A stretch of DNA of 64,000 nucleotides, from the NCBI GenBank assembly GCA_018296165.2, contig JACKQL020000095.1, forward strand, positions 1 to 64,000, read 5' to 3'. Below are positions 44,870-57,932 of this stretch, in pieces. Each line of letters begins with the position of its first letter. The stretch's first letter is position 1. A model generated the notes under the pieces. That model did not search any database. It had not been told where the DNA came from and saw only the letters and a program-made list of their open reading frames with translations. The DNA comes from Termitomyces sp. T153 (Eukaryota; Basidiomycota; Agaricomycetes; Agaricales; Lyophyllaceae). A program made the position numbers and the translations under genes.

Positions 44870-46150
44870 CGGCATAGTGAAGATAAGGAAATAACTCACT
44901 GTCTTTTGGCATTTATGGACACAATTCTTTGCCAGAGTGACCTCATATTGGTCATCTGCTTGCTGTTGAGCTTGTGCCTCAGTCTCACTGGCATTGTTCA
45001 AATTCTTGATGTTCTTTGAGTGCCTGCTGCAGGTGTGTGTCAAAGTCCTCTTGAAGACTCACAATCTCTTTGTTGTGGATATCCATATTCATCACATTTT
45101 CATATGCTTGTTCCAAACAAGCGGCTACCTCTGTAGATAGATGGGCTTGCTCAGCCAAGTTTAATGCCTGTATGAATGCCATTAAGTGTGGAAAGAAGAA
45201 GAAAAGGCATGGCATTTACATGAGCTTGAGTTTCCTCCAGTTCTCATATTCTGTTTTCCATCTCTTTGTGAGCTCTGATCATAATGTCAAGCTGGTTCTG
45301 GTGCTCTGTTTGTTGATGTCTGCGATCTTGTTCTTCCAACCACTCACATACTTTAGCTGTTGTGCATGCAGAAAGAGCCTGGTGCTCCTCAGTGAGTAGA
45401 TGATTTAGCTCTTGTTGAAACTGCTGCTCTCATTCTTGAAGTTCCTATTTAGACAAGTAATCATAATGTCAGAGCAAATGATTTGAAGAAACTAGGTGAA
45501 ATCCTCACTTGAGCTTGAGTTCTCTCCAGTTCTCTGATCCTGTTCTTCATCTCATCTCTAGCATGAGTTGAATCCACAATTTGTTGCCAATATTCAATGT
45601 GGAGGCAATTTATTTCCTGATGAGATTGCTCATGCTTGTGATCTTGTTCCTCTAAGATCTGCTCAATCTCATTGGCATTCCATGTAGAAAGGTCTTGCTG
45701 TTCCTGCTGGAACCATTGCTCTTGTTCTTGAAGGGTTTGCTGGCAGCTTTTCAACTCTTGTTATAAGTTCTGCTGGTGTTGTTCAAATTCTTGACATTCT
45801 TTGAGTGCCTGCTGCAAGTGTGTGTCAAAGTCCTCTTGAAGACTCGCTTAATCATGTATAGCCTCTTGAAGCTGCTGAAGCACATGGTCTTGCTGAGCTG
45901 AAGTTACCAAAAGCATCTCAGAACTGGTTTGGGATTCTTGGATGGCCTGGGCCTATACTGCATTGAGTTCAACATTTGATTGTACAACCATGGAATTGAA
46001 TATGTCTTGTGCTTGCCATGCAGTTCTAACTTGGTTGTGTTGAGCCTGCAAAGAATACTTGAGCAAATACAATCTAGAAGATCAGCCACCAATGAACTCA
46101 CTTGCTCAAGTTGGGCAGTGAGCAACTCTACTTTGACTCTCTCTTCATTG
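44870..46150 (-). pseudogene. Coiled-coil protein gene of element B
   Basis: Minus-strand exons encode Gln/Glu-rich helices: MLTAQLEQVSSLVADLLD (about 46125), LQEQEQWFQQEQQDLSTWNA and EIEQILEEQDHKHEQSHQEI (about 45740-45620), RDEMKNRIRELERTQAQV (about 45560-45510), LNLAEQAHLSTEVAACLEQA (about 45170) and SLQEDFDTHLQQALKEHQEF (about 45060). The last block is duplicated about 785 bp away (near 45846-45779), as is the RELER block (near 45240). The long helical rod and the minus-strand position match the gene at 5335-9207 in element A. The sequence itself has diverged too far to align by eye. Confidence 0.5.
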
Positions 46151-47160
46151 AGCTAATCTGAGAGCCATAAAAAAAGAGTATATAACTTTGAATAATGATA
46201 GATAATGTAAAATAGCCTTACAGGTGTTCTGACTATAAAGTGTGGGATCTTTAATGACTCTATATTTGGTGCAGTAGCAGTAGCTCTAGTGTCAAAAGGT
46301 GATCACTATAAGACAGATCAAGTCACACTGTAGCAGACACTCACTCCATTGGGGCCTGTCTCAATATCTTTGCTATTGGTATCACTGCTATGGTGCTTCA
46401 ACAAAGTCTACAAGTATAGATTATCTTATGAGGAGAAGCAAAACAAACAATATTTCTTACTGAGCCACTAGGCTGTATTGTAGCCAAATTGGGTTCTGAA
46501 ATGTCCATAAACTCCTGAGCCAGATGGTCATCACTTGTGTGTACCAAATGTCATCAATATGAGATTTGTGCATAGATTGAAGACTGACATGCATATGACC
46601 CATAATTGCCACTTCAGAAGTTCTGGAATGAAGAAAAGTGAGATTATCAGAGGATTAAAGGGCTCTCTAAGTGTTGCAAACACAAGCTGGAACCTTCTGG
46701 CAAGGAGGTGGTGCTGGCTAACAAGAGCTTCTTGCAAGTACCACAGCACTGGAGGAGGTCTATACTTCCTCAATTGTTGGTGAGGTAGCATTGGTGGATC
46801 TGACTGTAGTTGCCTAAGAGTCATTACTAGCATACTGAGTGGACTGGATAATAGGTGGAGAGGAAGAGGCTCTGAAAAAAAAGCTTAGAGGCATTAAGCA
46901 AAAGTATGAACTCAAATTGTAGTGTAACAATTTTGATATGAATGAACTGCATCAATGAGAGCTTTGAGTTGATGAACATTTTATACTGTGACCTGCAGAG
47001 TGCATGAGCTGACCAAATGTTAGTCCATGCCTGACAGCAAGACAAAGTAGCCCTGTACTGACCTGATTCCTTTCCACATAGATGAGCAGAATTAACAGTA
47101 CTTTGAGCAGTCTCTTCTCCATTCTCTTCCTTGCCACTTCAATGGATTTCTTGTGTAGAA
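46150..47160 (-). other. Minus-strand open frames, unknown
   Basis: Frames at 46833-46531 and 47137-46827 contain plausible protein segments (for example SQHHLLARRFQLVFATLREP) but overlap each other and have no family that I recognise. They may be upstream exons of the coiled-coil gene. Confidence 0.2.
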
Positions 47161-48360
47161 GATTACAATATTTTGGATACCAAAGGCCTCTAAAAGACTC
47201 TTAATACAAAGCTGACAAGATGTGAGTTCTCTAGAACCAATACACCATTTACTGTACTATAACTTCACATCCCCTACAGGCTACAGCTAATCTTCTGTGA
47301 CTTGGATCAAGCCATTTTTATTGTGATTTGGCCACTGTCTTGTTACCTTACTTTGCCCAGGCACAGTGTCAAGCTCTTCAGGCTTCTGCTTTTCTGGATT
47401 GACTGTAGGTTATTAGCTAAGAAAGAAATTTGAGCTTATCTCCAGCTCCTACCTACACTTATATATGATTTGATGTGCAAGTTGGTTGTAGACAATGGCA
47501 AAATTCTGACTTCATCAGCATAAAAGCACTGGACTTGGCTAACACAGAAGGACTCTGCCATTCCAGGCTTGCAGAATGGGAGGAGCAGTTCAACAAGAGG
47601 AAATAGGTCAAAGATGCCTGTTGGGGAGGATTGATAACTTAATTGTGAAGTCTGTCATTGACAAGGAATGAACATGGTGTGTGTGCTACATGTTTTGTTT
47701 CTAGCATTGATGCTTGTCTGACATATGCTGTTAGTACAATGGTCCTCTCTGTTCATGAGAATGTGAAGTTGCTCCTGTTGGAACATTGGTTACAAAGGAA
47801 TGCAATTGACACTGGCCCTGTTTGCTTGACATTGATAAATTCATGTATATAGTGTGACTTTATAAGCAATACAAGCATGGTGGACCATGCCAGTAATAAC
47901 AACCAACCAACCCACCAAGCAGCTAGATCTTTCTGTGATCAGACATATCATGAATGGAGATATCTTGCAAGGTCAGACAAAGTATATAAAGGTTACACAT
48001 TTGCAGCAAGAAAACTATTGGTGGCAGTAGTACACAGTGCATTTATTCTATTTTAATGATATTCACAATGCTGGATAGAACCCATTACACAGTAACTCCT
48101 CTTTCATGAGATGCAACTACCTCTATGACTTGCCTTGCCTGAGCACGTTTGTATGCATCTGTTCCTTTTTTCAATACCATCTTTAAAAGACTATGCACTG
48201 GCCAACACTCCATGTAGTGTTTGAGTGATGTCCATTGTGAATTATTAGTTAGCTACATAGAGAGGGAGATGTCAGTAACTATACTTTGGCTAAGAATGTA
48301 AGATTCCTAACTGATTTGCATATTGACTTCACTATTTTCTGCTTCTGGAATCAAGGATCT
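47160..48360. other. No supported gene
   Basis: Only short chance frames are present (for example 47658-47852). I see no repeats or terminal sequences. Confidence 0.35.
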
Positions 48361-48364
48361 TGAC

Positions 48365-49018
48365 TCATTTGCCTATGCCTTCACAACCTCCTGACAAAGC
48401 AAAAAGTGAGGAAAGCAAATGAATATCCATTGTATTCCCACTTATGTATAGAGTGTTGTATTGAATCTTTGACCAATGTTGTTTCATGAGTTCTACTTCC
48501 ACATTATGGCCTCCTGCATTAGGGCATCCAGGCTTCCCCAGAGGTTTCTTGATGAGAGATGATGATTGAGTATCAGGTAGAGCAGACCAAAGATGCATAG
48601 TCCTTGATCATTGAAGCAGGCGAGTGCCAGTGTTTGTCTCCACATTCTCAAGTAAGGATTCCTGAATGGTGATGCATCTTGATTGTTGCCCCTCATTGGG
48701 TTGCATTGGCATCTGTCCTTGCCAATAGCCTTGGTTGTCTTGGCATTGTGCACTTACAGGCATTCTCTTTTTGGGATTCTCATTGTCACATCTGTGTTGG
48801 CGTTGTTCATTGGAGAATACAATCCTTTGAATGATCAAGGTGCATGGATAGTAAGGCAATAGCCTGAATTCGATCTGATATGAAATGAGAGGATGGTGTT
48901 TCTTGATGTAGGGCATAGCAATCAAGCCATGCATGCTGCTTCTTCTGTTCACCCATAAATTTGTTCTTGCATTGCCTTGTTCCATTACCATGCTTTCAAC
49001 ACTCAGGGATGTATACAA
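48365..49018 (-). pseudogene. Unknown minus-strand gene of element B
   Basis: Overlapping frames (49018-48608, 48753-48493 and 48598-48365) appear to be one gene with a frame change. They contain NLWVNRRSSMHGLIAMPYIK and PLISYQIEFRLLPYYPCTLI, then a basic Gln/Asn-rich stretch. No family is recognised. It is divergent from the WD40-like gene on the other strand. Confidence 0.3.
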
Positions 49019-49129
49019 GTCATTGTCAAGGACTATAAAAGGACTTTACTTTTTACTTGAAGGCACCTTGTTCTCAGTAAGTCCTTGTTTCCACTTGCAG
49101 CAAATCAACATTTAAGTATCTTTATGCAT

Positions 49130-50975
49130 TAGCATCCTTGCCTGCGAACCATAGTATGCTCCACTTGATTATTCTAAAGATTTCTTGTTCTGATCATATC
49201 TGTTTTAGTCCAAGTTTTACACCCTTTGCCACTCTCTTGAAGGCATGCTGGAGGCTGGTAACTGCCTTACCTTCTCTCCAAACAGTCAAATTCTACTCTC
49301 TGGAGGTTGGGCAGTTTCTCATTGAGCATGGACACTCTGACATAACTGAAAGGTGATGATGACACTGTCAGGGTCTGGGATCTTGCAAATTCCCAATGTG
49401 TTCAGATCTTACAGAGTCCAAAATGGGTGCAAATCACATCAATGAAGTGGCTCTATTGTGACTCATCTCCTGAAGGATATCTAGACTGGATCAGTATTGG
49501 AACAAGTAGAGGGTTGCACACACTCTGCCCCAAAGCAATAGAGAGAACAGTCAGTACAAACTATTTACTATCTCTTCTCTTTGGCAAGCTTAACAGTAAT
49601 GCCCAGAAATTTGATTGGTCTGAAGCCATGACATCATTTCTTTTCAATGTTAACAATCCTGTTGAAGCCCAAGCCTACAACAATGTCAATAGCAGGCTTG
49701 CATTGGCAAGCCATTCAGGGGCACTCAGGGTGTTCAAACTTCACAGAAGTAAGATTAACATCTGTATATTGATTGACTGTGACTGCTCTGACATTGTCAA
49801 TTCAGAAAGCCTTATTCTGCTCTGGGAAATCAATAATCAATTAGATATACCTCGATCCTTATATTTTTTTGGCTCTGCAAAATGGTATCTGCTTTCATCT
49901 CTGCTTGAAGCAGGTGAAATGTAAGAGTTCAGCAGTTAATCAGACAAATCAATTATGACTTGACAATAGCATCTGCTACAATGGAGAAAGACTCAATGAT
50001 TGAATGGAAGTGACTACTTTTAGGAGGGATGTGAGTTTGTATCAAATGTCTTGTATTCAGAATTGTTCTTTACTAGAATACAGAGGCAATGCTGTCTTAT
50101 CTCCAGATGAAAGCACGTTACTGGTTGATAACCTCAATACCAATGACTTTGATCTCTTTTGATTCCCCATAGGCAACCTTCAGACATCAATTTCCTTAAA
50201 ATCACTTGAACAAGTTGTGAAAGGCATTGCTTTTGTTGAAGGTGGGAAGTTTTTTGTCTGTGGAAGTGATCAGCACTTCATCCAGATTGTTAACTTGGCC
50301 ACATATTGATTATACCAGGAGTTAGTATCAGAAAATTATAAGCTATTATATCTATTTTCAAACACTTGTTCTTACTTTGTTATCATCAGCATCCAATGTC
50401 TTTCAAACTATTGCCACTATTAGCCTGGGAGACCATTGGCACCTAATTGCCTGTGATTCTTCAGGTAACAGATCCACAATCTACATCTGAGAAAAAGTGG
50501 CAAGTTCACATCATGCATTGCATTCAATGATTTTTTTCACTGACCTTTATAAACAGGATTATGGTTCCAATGATTGACCACCAGTGGCACTTCAGGTTCA
50601 CACCAGTACATTGCAAAGCAGTCATGTCAAATTGTTCAATATTTTCCTCATGTCAGCCTTCAAATTCCTGCTCATTCTTCTGTGGAGCACCTCTACATTC
50701 TGGTTGCCTTATCTGTGGATGGTATGTGATACATATAGTCAAGTGTTCTTTCACTAAGCCTCTTGCAAAAGCACCTTGGTAATGCCACAGTCAATTTTTT
50801 TGGTACTTCACTGGCTTCAGTTAATACTCAAGATTGGGACACCTCATTAGATGCTCAATCACTAGTGCTTGCTGCATCTACCATAATAGAAATGCTGTCA
50901 AACAAGCTTCAAGCAACTGCTACTCAGGATGTGATGAGCTTAGCTACACTTACTATTCACCATATGGATTAGGTT
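49130..50975 (+). pseudogene. WD40-like protein gene of element B
   Basis: The plus strand shows successive beta-propeller-like blocks: LVTALPSLQTVKFYSLEVGQ (about 49260), DDTVRVWDLANSQCVQILQS (about 49355-49415, an ordinary WD repeat), SRLALASHSGALRVFKLHRS (about 49690-49750), SESLILLWEINNQLDIPRSL (about 49800-49860), VEGGKFFVCGSDQHFIQIVN (about 50235-50295) and SLGDHWHLIACDSSG (about 50420-50465). Short introns and stops separate them. WD40 proteins are scaffolds for protein complexes. The same gene, in the same place relative to the transposase, is in element A, so I infer a conserved role in the element. Confidence 0.6.
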
Positions 50976-51479
50976 TACTGTACTGCAGATCAATGGCTAT
51001 CAATTCTGAAATGCAATATATATTTGTAATAACTGCAATGAGTTTGTTTTCTTAATGTTAATGTGACCATCCCAACTTGAGCAATTCCATATTATTCCCC
51101 ATATTCAATTCTCCAAAGCAAATTACATTTAACTCTCCCTCCCACACACAAAATGTAAGAAGCTCCTAGTCCTACATATACACCAGAAACTAGTAATGCC
51201 TCAATCTTGTGGCCTCATCAACTCCAGCAACATATGCTTTGCAAACTTGATTCTTCAAGTCCTTCTCTTCCACTCACCACTCCATAGAATACTTATCTGT
51301 ATTAATATTGACAGAAACCAACCTGCTACTCACAAGAACTATTTCCTTTTCAAGATTTTTTTTTGTGATCTTGGCATTGCAACATACAAGGGATTGTTGT
51401 TTTTGACTTCCTCCATGGCTCCACCAAAACTAATTCTGTGCTTGTGTACTACCCATAGCTGTCACACAAAATATGAAGC

Positions 51480-54400
51480 CAACTAGCAAGGTTATTGCCT
51501 TCCTCAATGGACCTGGAACAAACATCAAGCTGATGATTGAGTTGCAAATTTGACCAAGCAATTTGCTTTGACATGCCTTGGAACAAATGGGCTTCAGCAG
51601 GCACTTCAATCTGCACAGGAAGAGGCTATCCATTCACAAGAGAGGGATATTCTAGTCTCTCTTGCTGAAGGTCAAACTTATCCATCAATTGAATCAACTC
51701 ACTCAACCCCTGCTTTGCAAACACTCAAGGTCCTTGAGGAGATAGATAATTGACTACACCACCTTGTTTCAAAAGTTGAAGAACTTGCATCTCCATCACT
51801 TAACCATAATGTTAGTGGAACTATCAATAAACTTGAAGAGATAGAAAGGTGCTTCCACAACAAAAGCAAGAAGCTCAAACTCATTCAAGAGGGCTATGGT
51901 GGAGACCAAGCATTCTTGGTCATACATAATTGAGTAAAGGTTAGAATTCAGGTATCTTTATAGAAACTAGACAAAACCAAAGCTTTCTGGACTGAAATAA
52001 AGAGGGAAAAAAATTGTGATAAGACTCCTTTTGGACAGAGGTATGACACCAGTGAGTGCAGAGATTTTTGGCTGCATCATCAATTCTGACATCAGCACAC
52101 AGGTCACCACTTTCATGATAATCTTTGACAAGCAAAACCTCTGGTCCAAATTACTTTCCTCATAGTTGTTGTATGTAGCATTGTCCTGAACCTACCTCTG
52201 GTGGTTTAATGTCACTCAGTTCATCATTCAAACAACTGTCCTTAAGGTGGTCTCACTCATAAATGACCTTGTTTCATCCACTATACATGTCAAATCCTTC
52301 CTTCTAGGCATAGAATCTCTTCCTTACTTCCAATCCATCCTCAGCAATTTTCCATGCAATATCCAGACCACAATAGATCAGTTCAATCTTGATGGGAAAA
52401 AAACCATCTATACTACATGCCTAAAATGTCACAAGATATATGCACCTACAATCCACAATGGTATTCCCATTTATCCTAAGACCTGTTGACATAAGACCTA
52501 TGGGCACTTGACTTGCCATGGAACTCTTGTCCATCAAAAACAGATTGAAGGTCATACAGTTTACATCCCATAGAAGCCATATATTGCATTTGACTTGAAG
52601 GATTGGCTTGCTGGCCTTCTCTCTTGTCAAGGATTCAAAAATATGATGGATGGTGCATGGGAATGGATGATTGGTGAATCTCACAATGGAGTTCTGAACA
52701 ATATTTTTCAAGGTTCAGTTATCCAAAACTTGAAAGGACCTGATGGAACAACTCACTTCAGTCTATAAGGAGGGAAGGATGCTGGCTGTTATTTCTTTGC
52801 ATCAAGTGTGGATTTCTTTAATCCTCTTGGTAACAAAGCAGCAGGCAAAAAGAGATTGACACAGTAACAATTTCATGCCTCAATCTACCAATTGAAATTT
52901 GAAACAAGCCCAAAAACATGTTTCTTGCAAGAATTATATCTGGGGAACCTTCAACATCTCAAATTGACTCATATCTCCAACCATTGGTTGATTCTTTTCT
53001 TGAATTGTGGAATGGGGTTTATTTCATCCACACAGCAAAGTACAATTTAGGTTGGCTTGTCCTAGCCACTTTTATTGTGTTAGTCTGTGATCTACCTGCA
53101 GCTTGAAAGGTTGGTGGTTTTTCATCACATAGCCATCAGTATTTTTGCTTGAGGTGTTGGTGCACAAAGTTTCATCATAGCTATGATGACATGAATGCTG
53201 AATCCTGGATCTGCCAGACTAATGAAGAATGCTGCCAACTTGCAGAGAAATGGAAATTGGTGCCTTCAAATGCTGCTGCACAGAGGTCATTTGATACTTT
53301 TGGCATTTGGTGGTCAGAACTCCTTTGCCTCCCCTACTACAAGCCAGCACACTTCCTGATTATTGACCCAATGCACAACCTGTTCCTTGGCTTGATCAAG
53401 GAGCACTTTTTAGGTGTTTTAGGTCATGATCCCTCTGTTCAGCTGCAAAATTGGCCAAATTTTCATCATAGATCATTCCATGTGGAAATTGTCAAGTCCT
53501 CTCAGAATTCCCTTCCTGTAAATTCTCAAGAGCAATCAAGCATTTGAAAAGTCATCACATGGTTAGAAACCCCCTTTGATTTTGACCATAGTGATCATGC
53601 TGCTTTGAAGCAGACAGTGAAGTGGTGGAGTAGCACACACTTAGCATCACTAATCTATGTTGCAAAGAATGTCAGTTGTATCTCACTTACAACTGATGCT
53701 AAAGGCAAGGATCTAGCTTTACTGCTTCCCACCAAGCCACTTGCAAAGGTAAATGTTGCTGAGTGCCTCCTTGACTAGGTAAGTAACAGTATTTGAACTT
53801 GCCTTTACACCTGCTAACCTTCATTCTTTGTAGCACTTAAAACAAAGTAAAGCTATTGAAGATGACAGAGACAGCAACTTTGATCACCTCCAACATGGAA
53901 ATGTGTTTACTGTAAAAGAGATTGAGGCCCTTTGGAATGACATTGAGAGTATCATCAAGCCATCTTGGCTTTGATCACCTCCATTAGAGGTTGGAATGTC
54001 ATCCTGTGGAAAGCTCAAATCAGACTAGTGGCAAATAGTAGGGTCATTATACCTTCCAATCATGCTTGTATGACTATGGAGTAATCCAAGCTCTGAAAGT
54101 GATGTGTTGTGGCACTGGCACAAAGTCCTTTAGATGACAATGCATCTTCTTTCTGCCATTGTTATAATTTTCTCACAAGTCACATTGCCTCAACATGCAG
54201 ACCTTTACATGTTCCACATGCTGGAGTACCACAAACAGCTGAAGGTATCATTCCTGGATTATTGATGCTACTCCAACCATCATATTGCTCTTCATTTACC
54301 TGAATACATCTGTATGAATGGTCCTGTGCATGGCTGGTGGGCTTATCCATATAAATGTGTAATTGGAATACTACAATGCTTCTCAACAAATTATAAAGAG

Positions 54401-55160
54401 GGTAAGTTGTATGAAATTCTAATATCTTTGTTATTGAGCTAATCTATATTATTATGATTAGGTGAATATGAAGCAACCATTTCCCAATTGTGGCATCATT
54501 TCACTGGCCTTTGTGCTTTCTTTATGAAATCAACCTGTCCACAGCCAATTTTTGCATGCTATGAAATGTTCAAGTCCCTTGTAACCTCCCATATACATAA
54601 TACTTTGGATGCTGAGGACATCCATTTGACTCTGGACAGCAATCACAATGTTGAGAGCAATTTTTATTTGCATTCTAGCATAGTGGAGACAAATCATAAA
54701 CAAGAACTTCTTTCAGGACCTTTGTGGAGCGCATTGAAAAAAGCCCTTAGACCTACTGTTATTATTCCATCATGTGCAGTGTTCTCAAATTATGTGACAA
54801 TAAACAATCACTCTTATACTTTGTCGAGATGCAACAAGGGTAACAGTGGCATCTTTCACAAGAACTCCCCCATTCCTTTCTGCATCGACAATATCATCAA
54901 ATTTGAAGGATCCTCTATTGTCCAATGCAACAATGTTTAAGGGAAATGGCTTATCAGACACTCTATGAAGCCAATCACTGATATTCAACATGATTTCTAC
55001 ATTCATTTCCCTCATCTCAGAGCTAGGCTATAGGGAACTGAGCTAGAGTCAGAGATAGAAGTCTGTAAGCTTGACAACATTGAGTCCCATTTTGCTCAGC
55101 ATTGCATCTCATGGGAAGGAAAGGATGCAACAGTTGTAGTATCCTTGTCTCAAGTGAGTG
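51480..55160 (+). pseudogene. Tnp2-family (CACTA-type) transposase of element B
   Basis: The blocks follow the same order as in element A. They are a helical N-terminus (51550-51960), a CLKCHKIYAPTIHNGIPIYP cysteine block (52415-52475), FDLKDWLAGLLSCQGFKNMM (52585-52650), SVDFFNPLGNKAAGKK (52800-52850) and EPSTSQIDSYLQPLVDSFLE (52945-53005). Then come a GGFSSHSHQYFCLRC segment (53110-53155), LLCLPYYKPAHFLIIDPMHN with LFLGLIKEHF (53320-53410), EIEALWNDIESIIKPSW (53920-53975) and SFLDY-x-CYSNHHIALHLPEY with GPVHGWWAYPYKCVIGILQC (54245-54380). The C-terminal exon runs 54480-55160. About ten stops and several frame changes are present. Confidence 0.85.
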
Positions 55161-55169
55161 TATCATTAT

Positions 55170-55670
55170 TGCACATTGCTTTTAATAAATATTCACTTGC
55201 CTTTGACCTTTACAAATTGTTGCTCTAATCCATCTTACATCGAGGGTCAAAATCCAGTGTCAACTTCTCTCATAGTTACACTTCATGTTCACCTGTTACA
55301 CATGTAGACTTATATTGATTACTGTGATGCTGGTACAAAGCTGACTGAATGGAATTTGTTACTCACTCTATCCAAAACTCAAATATGTTCAATACTCAGG
55401 TGGCTGAAAGCTTTCTTGAACATCTTTGAAAGGGTCATTTGTGATGATGCAGTGACAACTTTAAGCTTCAACAATTATCAACTCCAGCTTGTTCTTTTCT
55501 GAATATCCATCTCTGTTGATTAGGCTGCTCTCACCAGCAACCTGATGCTCCAGTTCTTTGCAGAACTCCTGGTTCATATTTATAGAACACAGACTACTCT
55601 AGTGTCATCCAGGCTGGGTACAGACTATGCTTTCAGAGGCTTCCTTCAAAGATCAACAATCCAGCCCCAG
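55170..55670. other. No supported gene
   Basis: This is intergenic sequence of element B between the transposase and the nested MITE. No clear frame is visible. Confidence 0.3.
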
Positions 55671-55671
55671 A

Positions 55672-55872
55672 AACTGCAGGTGCTGGAAGTTAATTCCCTT
55701 GGAAAAAGGGATAAAGAAACATGTTATGCCATTTCTCTGTCAGCTTTTGGCTTTGGATAAAGTCATGTTCCATTGTCTAATACCTTTTCTCCCTTGAAAT
55801 ATGTACATTAGAAATGGCAACATGTTTCTTTTTCACTTGTTCCAAGGGAAACAACTTTGGGTGCCTGCAGTG
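55672..55872 (+). mobile_element. CACTA-type MITE nested in element B
   Basis: This 201-bp element starts with ACTGCAGGTGCTGGAAG (first base changed from C to A) and ends GTGCCTGCAGTG. It is a close relative of the MITE at 60783-60984, sharing the AAACATGTTATGCCATTTCT segment. The flanks are AGA and GGA, a likely decayed 3-bp duplication. It overlaps chance frames only. Confidence 0.7.
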
Positions 55873-56119
55873 GGACAAACTCAATCTCCACAGCATTTTT
55901 ACAACTACATCTCCATCTTCTCAAGCATTAGCAGAAATAACACCTACGCCTGTGGATTCATGACTGCTGGAACCTGGAAATTGATGTGGCACAGGGTGCT
56001 GGACAACCAAACTGAATGATGGCCAAATCATCTATGTTTTAAATATCTCTGTCATTAAAGAGGTATGAATCCACCTCATTGTAGAACCACTTGCTCACAT
56101 TGACTATCTAAATAGGTCC

Positions 56120-57440
56120 ATGGAAAGGGACTAGGATCAACCATGTTGAATAAACTCATTTCATCCAAATATGTGGATGATTATGATACACTCATGTGCT
56201 GGCCCACTCCCACTGAATTTCCTGACAAGTTAGATTGGAAGTTTCTTCAGGATAAACAAATAGCATTCTTGAAGAAGGCACATCTTTGTATCCTCATTGC
56301 AGCTGAGAAAGAAAGTAATAAATCTTCCCTTTGATAGAATAGATTCTGGTGCATTGGATGAACCCAATTCTTAGCTTACTCTCCCAACCCAAACCATCTT
56401 TTTAGCTCTATACCAGCCAATGGCAATGCTGATGAGTAATGGAGAGAGTTTGATCCTTCAGCTATTGACAATCTCTCAGCAGAAGAAGTCAAACAAAATT
56501 ATCCAATTCATTTTTCCATTGTCAATATGCATAGTCAGGAGGTGATAAATACAATAAGGCATCACTATCAGTTGGACCCAGCTTTCATCCATAATCCTGA
56601 TGCCTAAGGTTTCACTCCCATCCATACAGTGCTAGGGAAGGCAAACCTAAATGCTGTGCAGGTTCTGTTGGAGTTGAACATCATGGAAAATTCAAAGAAC
56701 ACAAAGAACATTGAGGGAACAATGCCACTTGAGAGCCTTACAAGCACAATGCAGTCCTCACATGAGTTTCTTGGGATATTCATGGGCCAATGGGATGGCT
56801 ACACTCAGGATGAGTTAACTGGTGAGTTTCTCATCAAATGAATCATGGGAATTCTGTTGATGTCCAACATAGAAAGAGTCCATTGCAAAATGCAAGTGGG
56901 GTTGTACATTTGGAAAATGTGCTGGAGGATGGCTAAGCAAATGCATGCACTTTTGCCTGTGTTGTATGTCTGAACTCCCCATTTCTATCTTAGCTCTAAT
57001 AGTTTTATAGGTGCTGCTGGGCTGGCAATGGATGGCATGAGTTTTGAAATGAAGAACTTCCAACAAGGAGTTCCTTGTAATGGAGTTGATATGATGGACA
57101 GCATAACATGTTACCTTCTGCTAACACTTCAACAATCCCTTTTCAAGACATTTTATGGGTATCAATCTATTCTCAATGCAATTTACAATTTCCTCAAATG
57201 TATGGATGAGGCAGGAATGTCATTCTCATGTGGCACTCTTGGAGCAAGAGGTGTGTTGTTCTTTTTCAGCAAAGGTGGACAGATCAAGTATTCTTTTGAT
57301 GTGATAACACACTTGTCCAATGAACAGTTGCCCTTAGGTGATAGTTCCTTTGAGGAGACATGGGAGGATGATGATCAATTCTTGATTGTAGAGTACAGTG
57401 GAGACCTTATGATGTCTTCAACAAAGATAATGTGATGGAC
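56120..57440 (+). pseudogene. Ankyrin-type cargo gene with Cys cluster, element B
   Basis: The plus strand encodes PAFIHNPDAXGFTPIHTVLG and NLNAVQVLLELNIMENSKN (56575-56700), the look of an ankyrin repeat. Then KCKWGCTFGKCAGGWLSKC (about 56885-56945) gives a C-x3-C-x4-C cluster, and FSCGTLGARGVLFFFSKGGQ lies in the last exon (57028-57435), which ends with an acidic tail. The pairing of an ankyrin repeat with a W-G-C-x-C-G-x-C-x-G-G-[WF]-L-S motif is one I associate with a hypothetical family of Agaricomycetes. Stops and one short intron near 57000 are seen. Its function is unknown, and no copy is visible in element A. Confidence 0.45.
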
Positions 57441-57930
57441 AACAATGACAATGACAAAGGAGATCTTGTTGGTTGAGGAGCATTAAATTTGCAAGTCATA
57501 GAGGCCATGTCAACTTATCTGGTGGCAAGAAGGCAAATTTGAAAGGCAAGATTGATTGCTGATAGCAATTTGCAATCATCTCCAAATGATGCTGAATACA
57601 ACCATTTCCTGTCTATTGTCTTTTTGGTGGTGATATGATACTTACTTTGATAAATAGATATTAGTCATGGTGATACATCCCTGCACATTGATTTCCTAGA
57701 GCTATGTTTTAGCAGTTGCCAATATAATTTCCTTTTATCCGAGGTCAATAGATGGGATCATGCAGAAGGTTAACTAAAACAATGAGAAAATCTGTCAAAT
57801 TCAAGTTTCAAATCACTACAAGAATCTTAAAGAAATAGTTTCAAGTAACCCAAGATGGCCAAGGTGATCAAATAAGAAACAAACACAATGGTCAACAAGA
57901 ATTCTGGATATGTAATTTGATAAAGATTAC
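57440..57930. other. No supported gene
   Basis: Only short frames are present between the ankyrin-type gene and the minus-strand ORF near the right end. Confidence 0.3.
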
Positions 57931-57932
57931 TT

